Shown in pieces: positions 59,033-64,000 of a stretch of DNA of 64,000 nucleotides. The position numbers and the translations under genes are program-made. Under the pieces are notes generated by a model, which made no database searches, was not told the origin of the DNA, and was given only the letters and a program-made list of their open reading frames with translations. Numbering within the stretch: the first letter of the stretch is position 1; every line of letters begins with the position of its first letter. The stretch is from Xylophilus sp042867185 (GTDB taxonomy: Bacteria > Pseudomonadota > Gammaproteobacteria > Burkholderiales > Burkholderiaceae_C): NCBI GenBank assembly GCA_042867185.1, contig JBHZQV010000021.1, forward strand, positions 1 to 64,000. The letters run 5' to 3'.

Positions 59033-60073
59033 TCAGCGCTTGCGTGCGGCGACGGCCTGCTCGGCCTTCGTCACCAGGTCGGTGCCGACCTGCTTCTTCC
59101 ACTTGTCGTAGACCGGTTGCGTCGCCTTGGTGAAGGCGTCGTGCTGGGCGGGCGTGAGCTGGGTCACCGTCACCCCCAGGCCGGTCAGTTCCTTGACCAG
59201 CGGCTTGTCGGCCTCGACCAGGCCCTTGCGGGCGATGCCGACCTGCTCCTTGCCGGCATCGACGGCGGCCTGCTTGACGATCTCGCGGTCAGCCGGCGTC
59301 CAGCTGTTCCAGATGTCCTTGTTGACCACGAAGATCAGCGGATCGGCCACGTAGCCCCAGAGCGTCAGGTACTTCTGGCCGACAGTGTGCAGCTTGGCGG
59401 CGGTGTAGACGGCCATCGGGTTCTCCTGGCCGTCGACCGCGCCGCTGGCGAGCGCCGGCTGCGCGTCGGCCCAGCTCATCTGGGTCGGGTTGGCGCCCAG
59501 CGCGGTCATCGTCTCCAGGAACAGCGGCGAGCCGACGACGCGGATCTTCAGCCCCTTCAGGTCGGCCGGCGACTGGATCGCGTGCTTGCCGTTGCTGATC
59601 TCGCGAAAGCCGTTCTCGCCCCAGGCGAGCGGCAGCACGCCGGCCTGGTCGACCGCCTTGAAGATGTCCTGGCCGACCTCGCCCTGCGTCAGCGCGTCGA
59701 TCGCGGCGAAGTCGGGCATCAGGAAAGGCAGGGCGAACAGGTTGAGCTGCTTGACCTGGGGCGACCAGTTGATGGTCGAGCCCACCGCCATGTCGATCAC
59801 GCCCTGGCGCAGCGCGGTGAACTCGCGCGTCTGGTCGCCCTGCACCAGCGAGGTCCCGGGGTAGAGCTTGATGTTGATCCGGCCCTGGGTGCGCTCCTTG
59901 ACCAGTTGGGCCCAGATCTCGCCGCCCTTGCCCCATGGGTAGGCCGGGCCCAGCACCAGCGAGAGCTTGTACTCGGGCTTGTAGTTCACCGGTGCCTGCG
60001 CTGCCGCGCCGAGGGACAGGCCGAGGGCCGAGGCGGCCACTGCGAGGGCCAGGAGGGAACGGCGGAAGGTCAT
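59033..60073 (-). CDS. TRAP transporter periplasmic binding protein (DctP family)
   Basis: This extracytoplasmic solute receptor has 346 residues from ATG 60073, with AAGGAGA upstream and a signal peptide (LLALAVAASALGLSLGAAAQ). DctP-family landmarks are the ligand-binding Arg region LKGLKIRVVGSPLFLETMTALGANPTQMSWADAQPALASGAVDGQENPM (about 165-215, family signature) and the beta-strand NIKLYPGTSLVQGD. It is the third gene of a dctQ-dctM-dctP operon. The substrate is probably an organic acid; the neighbouring M20 peptidase hints at an acyl- or peptidyl-type compound. Confidence 0.94.
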   Translation of the reverse strand: MTFRRSLLALAVAASALGLSLGAAAQAPVNYKPEYKLSLVLGPAYPWGKGGEIWAQLVKERTQGRINIKLYPGTSLVQGDQTREFTALRQGVIDMAVGSTINWSPQVKQLNLFALPFLMPDFAAIDALTQGEVGQDIFKAVDQAGVLPLAWGENGFREISNGKHAIQSPADLKGLKIRVVGSPLFLETMTALGANPTQMSWADAQPALASGAVDGQENPMAVYTAAKLHTVGQKYLTLWGYVADPLIFVVNKDIWNSWTPADREIVKQAAVDAGKEQVGIARKGLVEADKPLVKELTGLGVTVTQLTPAQHDAFTKATQPVYDKWKKQVGTDLVTKAEQAVAARKR

Positions 60074-60144
60074 GGTGGTGTCTCCTTGGATAAAGCGTCT
60101 ACGGAAAACGGAAAACGGAAGCGGACAGAACGGATGGCGGCATC

Positions 60145-61443
60145 TCAATAGCCCAGCCTGCGCGGCAGCCACAGCGCCAGTTCGGGCCAGGCGATCACCG
60201 CCACCATCACGAGGAACATCGCGAACAGCATCCAGCCGACCCAGCGCACGGTTTCTTCCATGCGCACCTTGGCGATGCGGCAGGACACCATCAGGTTGAC
60301 CGCCAGCGGCGGGGTGAACTGGCCCAGCGCCACCTTGAGCGTCAGGATCACGCCGAACCACACCGGGTCCCATCGGTAGAACTGCACGATCGGCCAGAGC
60401 AGCGGCACGAAGATCAGGAAGATCGAGACGCCGTCGAGGAACATGCCCACCGTGATCAGCAGCAGGATCAGCAGCGCCAGCACGCCGTACTCGCCCAGGC
60501 CCGAGGCGACGATGGCACGGGTGATCGGGTCGATCACGCCGAGGGTGGAGAGCGAGTAGGCGAAGATGCCCGCCAGCGACACCACCAGCAGGATCACGGC
60601 CGAGAGTTCGCCCGATTCGCGCAGGATGACGAACAGGTCGCGCACCCGGATCGTGCGGTGGATGCACATGCCGACGAACAGGCCGTAGAACACCGCGACC
60701 ACCGCAGCCTCGGTGGGGGTGAACCAGCCGGCGCGCATGCCGCCCAGGATCAGCACCGGCGCGGCCAGGCCCCACACCGCTTCGCGCAGGCTCTTCCAGA
60801 ACGCGGGGCGCGGCATCGTCGCCTCCAGCGCGCCCATGCCGTGCTTGCGGGCCAGCCACACGGCCGGCACGATCAGCGCGATGCCGGCCATCAGGCCCGG
60901 CACCATGCCGGCGGCGAAGAGGGCCGGCACCGAGGCGCCCGGCACCAGCACCGAATACACGATGAAGGCCACCGACGGCGGGATCAGGATGTCGGTGGCC
61001 GCCGCCGCGCCCACCACGCTGGCCGAGAAGCTGGCCGGGTAGCCGGCCCGCGACATCGCCGCGATCATCACGCCGCCCACCGCCGCCGCGTTGGCCGGGC
61101 CCGAGCCCGAGATGCCGCCGAGGAACATCGCCACCACGATCGCCACCAGCGGCAGCATGCCCGGGCCGCGGCCGACGATCGCGACCGCGAAATTGACCAG
61201 CCGCAGCGCCACGCCCGAGCGGTCGAAGATCGAGCCGACCAGCACGAACATCGGGATCGCCAGCAGCGGGTACTTGCCCAGGCCGGCGTAGAAGTTCTGC
61301 GGCACCGCCATCAGGCCGAACCATTGCGTGTCCAGGTTGGCCAGCGCGATGGCCGCGGTGCCCGCCAGGCCCAGCGCCGCGCCGATCGGCACGCCCGCCA
61401 GCATCATCAGGATGAAGGCGGTGAAGAGCAGGGTGGCGATCAT
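60145..61443 (-). CDS. TRAP transporter large permease (DctM family)
   Basis: This membrane transporter subunit has 432 residues and about twelve helices. It starts MIATLLFTAFILMMLAGVPIGAALG, and the ATG overlaps the small-permease stop by 4 bp (ATGA). Typical motifs are PLLAIPMFVLVGSIFDRSG (about 59-77), GISGSGPANAAAVGGVMIAAM (about 109-129) and the second repeat FTPPLAVNLMVSCRIAKV (about 375-392). It couples sodium or proton flow to uptake of the ligand delivered by the DctP-type protein. Confidence 0.95.
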   Translation of the reverse strand: MIATLLFTAFILMMLAGVPIGAALGLAGTAAIALANLDTQWFGLMAVPQNFYAGLGKYPLLAIPMFVLVGSIFDRSGVALRLVNFAVAIVGRGPGMLPLVAIVVAMFLGGISGSGPANAAAVGGVMIAAMSRAGYPASFSASVVGAAAATDILIPPSVAFIVYSVLVPGASVPALFAAGMVPGLMAGIALIVPAVWLARKHGMGALEATMPRPAFWKSLREAVWGLAAPVLILGGMRAGWFTPTEAAVVAVFYGLFVGMCIHRTIRVRDLFVILRESGELSAVILLVVSLAGIFAYSLSTLGVIDPITRAIVASGLGEYGVLALLILLLITVGMFLDGVSIFLIFVPLLWPIVQFYRWDPVWFGVILTLKVALGQFTPPLAVNLMVSCRIAKVRMEETVRWVGWMLFAMFLVMVAVIAWPELALWLPRRLGY

Positions 61444-62021
61444 GCGCCGTCTCCGCCCGCGGCATCCCGGGCGGCCGCCCGGCCGCGCCGCAGGAACAGG
61501 CCCATCGCCCGCAAGGCGATGCCGAGCGCGATCACCGGCAGCCAGACCGAGTACCACCACTGGGGCACCCCGATGCCGGGCGAGGTCTCGCCGAAGCGGT
61601 AGTCGTCCCACACCATGCGGGTGCTGAGGATCGCGATCGCGAAGAAGAGCAGCGCCACCATCAGCGCGCCGAACTGCGCCAGCCGCTTGCGCCGCGCCAT
61701 CGAGCCGCCCTCGGCGAAATACTCGATGCGGATGTGCCGGTCGCGCGCTACCGCGGCCGAGCCGCCCACCAGCGACAGCACGATCATCAGGAACACCGAG
61801 AACTCCTCGGTCCAGGCGAAGGAGCTGTCGGTGAAGTAGCGCACCAGCACGTTGGCGAAGGTGATCAGCGCCAGCGCCGCCATCGCCAGCACCGTCAGCC
61901 AGTCCTCGATCGCCAGCGGCACGCGGGTGGGTTCGTCGGAGGCCGCGGAAGACACGGGGGAGGGCTCGGGCGCCGGGCGGGCGGCATCCAGCAGGGGGCT
62001 GGATTCGGGGGAGGGCGGCAT
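61440..62021 (-). CDS. TRAP transporter small permease (DctQ family)
   Basis: This 193-residue subunit has four membrane helices, starting at IEDWLTVLAMAALALITFANVLVRYF (about 38-63) with the DctQ motif FAWTEEFSVFLMIVLSLVGGSAAVARDRHIRIEYF (about 69-103). The first ~35 residues are Pro/Ser-rich and may be cytoplasmic; a later start is possible. Its stop overlaps the DctM start. It is preceded by 201 bp and then the RpiR-type regulator gene on the same strand. Confidence 0.92.
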   Translation of the reverse strand: MPPSPESSPLLDAARPAPEPSPVSSAASDEPTRVPLAIEDWLTVLAMAALALITFANVLVRYFTDSSFAWTEEFSVFLMIVLSLVGGSAAVARDRHIRIEYFAEGGSMARRKRLAQFGALMVALLFFAIAILSTRMVWDDYRFGETSPGIGVPQWWYSVWLPVIALGIALRAMGLFLRRGRAAARDAAGGDGA

Positions 62022-62222
62022 GGTGCGACGGGCAGGAGCGGACAGCGAAGGGATATCGGGGCGCGGGAGACGGCGGATCGGCCGCCCGGGTCGCGGCTGC
62101 GGCCCGGATGCCGCGCGATGCTAGGGCGCCGCACGAGGCGCCGCATCGGGAGTTTCCGCAGCCTCGCCGGCCCGGCCGCCGAGGGTTTTCGTGGTAGTTC
62201 GGACGTCGCCGGGTCCGCTGCG

Positions 62223-63140
62223 CTAGAGCCGGCCCGTCCTGCGCGCCTGGCCCGGTTCGGCCAGCAGATGCGCTTCCACGTCCTGCCAGAGCCGGTCGCG
62301 GTGGGCCAGGGTTTCCGACACCGCCTCGTGCCGCAACTGCGCCACGGCCGACACCAGCGCGTTGCACAGGAAGAAGGCGGCGGTGTAGGAGTTGAACGGC
62401 GACGCGTTGGATGTGCGCACCAGCAGCCGGTGGTCGGACAGCGTGGCCAGCGGGGCGGTGGCGCTGTCGGTGATCGCCAGCACCCGGCCGCCTGCTGCGC
62501 GGAAGCGTTCGGCCACCTTCACCGGGCCGCTCGCGTAGCGGCGGATGCTGAAGGCCAGCAGCAGGTCGCCCGGCTGCACCCACAGCAGCTGGTCGGTGGC
62601 GGCCACTGCGCCCACGCCCAGCTCCTGCACACCGGGCCGGCACATGTTGAGGTGCAGCGTCAGCCAGGCGGCCACCGGCGCGCTGTTGATCTGCGCCAGC
62701 ACGAAGACGCGGCCGGTGTCCTGCGCCAGCAGGGCGGCCATCCCCTCGAAGGCGGCCATGTCCAGCCCGTCGTGGGTGGCGGTGATGTTGTGCTGGTCGT
62801 GCAGCAGCGCGTCGTCCACGCACTGCTGCAGGCTGCGCCGGGTGCCGATGGTGACCGGCGCGCGCTGGCCGGCGGTTTGCAGCAGGGCGGTCATTTCGGC
62901 GCGTGCCTCGCGCTGGGCCTCGGCATAGCTGCCGTAGCCCAGCTTGGCGAAGAGCCGCACCACGGTCGAGGCGCTGGTGCCGGTGCGGGCCGCCAGGGCG
63001 GTCGCCGATTCGAGCAGCGCGTGGGGATAGTCCCGTTCCAGGGCGCCGGCCAGCGTGCGCTCGCTGGCGGTCAGCCCGGCGTCGGGATGGGCGAGGCGTA
63101 CCGGCAGTAGGAGGGTGGCGTTTTGCAATGTTGATTTCAT
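62223..63140 (-). CDS. MurR/RpiR family transcriptional regulator
   Basis: This 305-residue regulator has an N-terminal HTH_6 domain (about 20-85, LTASERTLAGALERDYPHALLESATALAARTGTSASTVVRLFAKLGY) and a C-terminal SIS domain (about 130-265) that binds a phosphosugar or similar ligand (GRVFVLAQINSAPVAAWLTLHL, DLLLAFSIRRYASGPVKVAERFRAAGGRVLAITDS). It is divergent from the M20 peptidase gene and upstream of the TRAP operon. It is therefore a good candidate controller of both. No Shine-Dalgarno site is clear before ATG 63140; TAATAC lies only a few bases upstream, so the message may be leaderless. Confidence 0.93.
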   Translation of the reverse strand: MKSTLQNATLLLPVRLAHPDAGLTASERTLAGALERDYPHALLESATALAARTGTSASTVVRLFAKLGYGSYAEAQREARAEMTALLQTAGQRAPVTIGTRRSLQQCVDDALLHDQHNITATHDGLDMAAFEGMAALLAQDTGRVFVLAQINSAPVAAWLTLHLNMCRPGVQELGVGAVAATDQLLWVQPGDLLLAFSIRRYASGPVKVAERFRAAGGRVLAITDSATAPLATLSDHRLLVRTSNASPFNSYTAAFFLCNALVSAVAQLRHEAVSETLAHRDRLWQDVEAHLLAEPGQARRTGRL

Positions 63141-63150
63141 ACCGTATTAT

Positions 63151-63170
63151 TTGTGCAATTTGTATTGCAA
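63151..63170. promoter_or_regulatory. TTGCAA-type imperfect inverted repeat between rpiR-type gene and M20 gene
   Basis: TTGTGCAA, a short spacer and TATTGCAA form an AT-rich imperfect repeat; a further TTGCAA lies within the start of the regulator gene (63123-63128). Placed in the 101-bp divergent region, it is a plausible operator for the RpiR-type regulator. Confidence 0.4.
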
Positions 63171-63241
63171 ACCGTTCGCCTGCATGTGACACTTTGACAA
63201 ACATTCACCCATTGCCTCGGCGCCCCACCGGAAAGATTCCC

Positions 63242-64000
63242 ATGCAGGATACGCTCGACCCCACTGCCGTGCACATGCGCACCCTCATCCTCGAATGGTT
63301 GGCCGGCCAGGCCCAGGCCATGCAAGACCTGTTGCAGGAAGTGGTGGACATCGACAGCGGCAGCCGCGACGAGGCCGGTATCGCCGCCGTGGCCGGGGTG
63401 CTGCGCCGGCGGCTGGAACAGGCCGGCATAGCGGTCGAGCTGGTGCCCGTGTCCGGCTACGGGCTGCTGCTGCAGGCCCAAGTGCCCGGCCCGTCCGAGG
63501 GTGCTCCGATCCTGCTGATGGGCCATATGGACACCGTCTACCCGGGCGGTACCGCGGCGGTGCGGCCCTTCCGGGTGGAAGAGGGCCGGGCCTACGGCCC
63601 CGGCGTGGCCGACATGAAATCGGGCCTGGTGATGAACGTCTTCGTGGCCGAGGCCTTCGCCCGCCTGGGCGGCCACCGCGCGCCGCTGCGCCTTCTCTTC
63701 TCGTGCGACGAAGAGATCGGCTCGCCCGCCACCCGTGAGCAGATCATGGCAGCGGCGCAGGGCGTGCGCGCGGTGTTCAACGCCGAGCCGGCCCGCGTCA
63801 CCGGCAACCTGGTCACCAGCCGCAAGGGATCGATGGCGATCGAGTTCGAGGTGGAGGGCGTGGCCGCCCATGCCGGCGTCAACCATGCCGCGGGCGCCAG
63901 CGCCATCGGCGCCCTGGCGCACAAGATCGTCGCATTGCATGCGCTGACCGACGCCGCCAGCGGCGTCACCACCAACGTCGGCGTGGTGGCCGGCGGCGTG
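63242..64000 (+). CDS. M20 family metallopeptidase, glutamate carboxypeptidase-like (partial, runs off window)
   Basis: The first 253 codons are present and the 3' end lies outside the window. The start ATG 63242 follows GGAAAG at good spacing. This is a cytoplasmic-type M20 zinc hydrolase: VDIDSGSRDEAGI (about 36-48), the first zinc motif LLMGHMDTVYPGG (about 90-102), GPGVADMKSGLVMNVFVAEAF with bridging Asp (about 119-139), and SCDEEIGSPATRE with the catalytic Glu pair (about 156-168). The spacing resembles glutamate carboxypeptidase (CPG2). No signal peptide is seen. It is divergent from the RpiR-type regulator and near the TRAP operon, so it may process the imported compound. Confidence 0.9.
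   Translation, partial: MQDTLDPTAVHMRTLILEWLAGQAQAMQDLLQEVVDIDSGSRDEAGIAAVAGVLRRRLEQAGIAVELVPVSGYGLLLQAQVPGPSEGAPILLMGHMDTVYPGGTAAVRPFRVEEGRAYGPGVADMKSGLVMNVFVAEAFARLGGHRAPLRLLFSCDEEIGSPATREQIMAAAQGVRAVFNAEPARVTGNLVTSRKGSMAIEFEVEGVAAHAGVNHAAGASAIGALAHKIVALHALTDAASGVTTNVGVVAGGV

Overview
The window is high-GC (about 68-70 %), gene-dense bacterial chromosome. The gene set, the RuvA/RuvB, PurB, YaeQ, DUF3717-DUF1289 and GltIJKL proteins, and the short interspersed repeats all point to a betaproteobacterium of the Burkholderiales, most likely a Comamonadaceae member. A secreted family-1 pectate lyase and a candidate HrpX-controlled type III effector suggest a plant-associated or plant-pathogenic species (Acidovorax/Xylophilus-like). 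No rRNA, tRNA, CRISPR array or intact transposase gene was found.

Layout. 1-1316: AT-rich accessory patch with a possible IS end and one orphan membrane-anchored protein. 1.3-6 kb: the potassium two-component system kdpD-kdpE without kdpFABC, then a pseudouridine synthase. 6-8.2 kb: secreted pectate lyase and an orphan ModA-like binding protein. 8.2-14.7 kb: htpG behind a heat-shock promoter, then ruvA and ruvB split by a lipoprotein serine protease with three DUF5648 repeats. 14.8-24.9 kb: mostly housekeeping genes (moaC, BepA-like M48 peptidase, TerC plus stress protein, DUF1289 and zinc-ribbon pair, yaeQ, purB, GST, glutathione peroxidase, diiron protein). 24.9-29.7 kb: candidate type III effector with a PIP-box promoter, a degenerate HD-GYP protein and a TonB siderophore receptor. 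29.9-37.6 kb: tetR-OM lipoprotein-adaptor-RND efflux operon ending in a Uma2-family gene. 37.7-47 kb: LysR/argC, chemoreceptor, KaiC-like ATPase plus hybrid kinase, cca, GST. 47-59 kb: GGDEF protein, 5-formyl-THF cyclo-ligase, lytic transglycosylase, LysR, gltIJKL transporter, multi-PAS diguanylate cyclase. 59-64 kb: a TRAP transporter, an RpiR regulator and an M20 peptidase running off the right edge.

The most interesting part is 24.9-26.03 kb. A TTCGC-N15-TTCGG PIP box (the HrpX/HrpB-type promoter element) lies 66 bp upstream of a 331-residue protein of lower GC. That protein has a Ser/Pro-rich, Leu-Arg patterned N-terminus and no recognised enzyme fold, as expected of an undescribed type III effector.

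Three families of short interspersed repeats were also read directly from the sequence. The first is a two-hairpin AT-core repeat (GCTAT-N7-ATAGC), of which one degraded copy forms part of the membrane anchor of the RND adaptor. The second is a GC-rich ~90-bp element sitting against stop codons in 3 of 3 copies. The third is a 122-bp inverted-repeat element directly after htpG. Signalling genes are plentiful: two GGDEF proteins with intact inhibitory sites, one degenerate HD-GYP protein, one chemoreceptor and three histidine-kinase or KaiC-type proteins.
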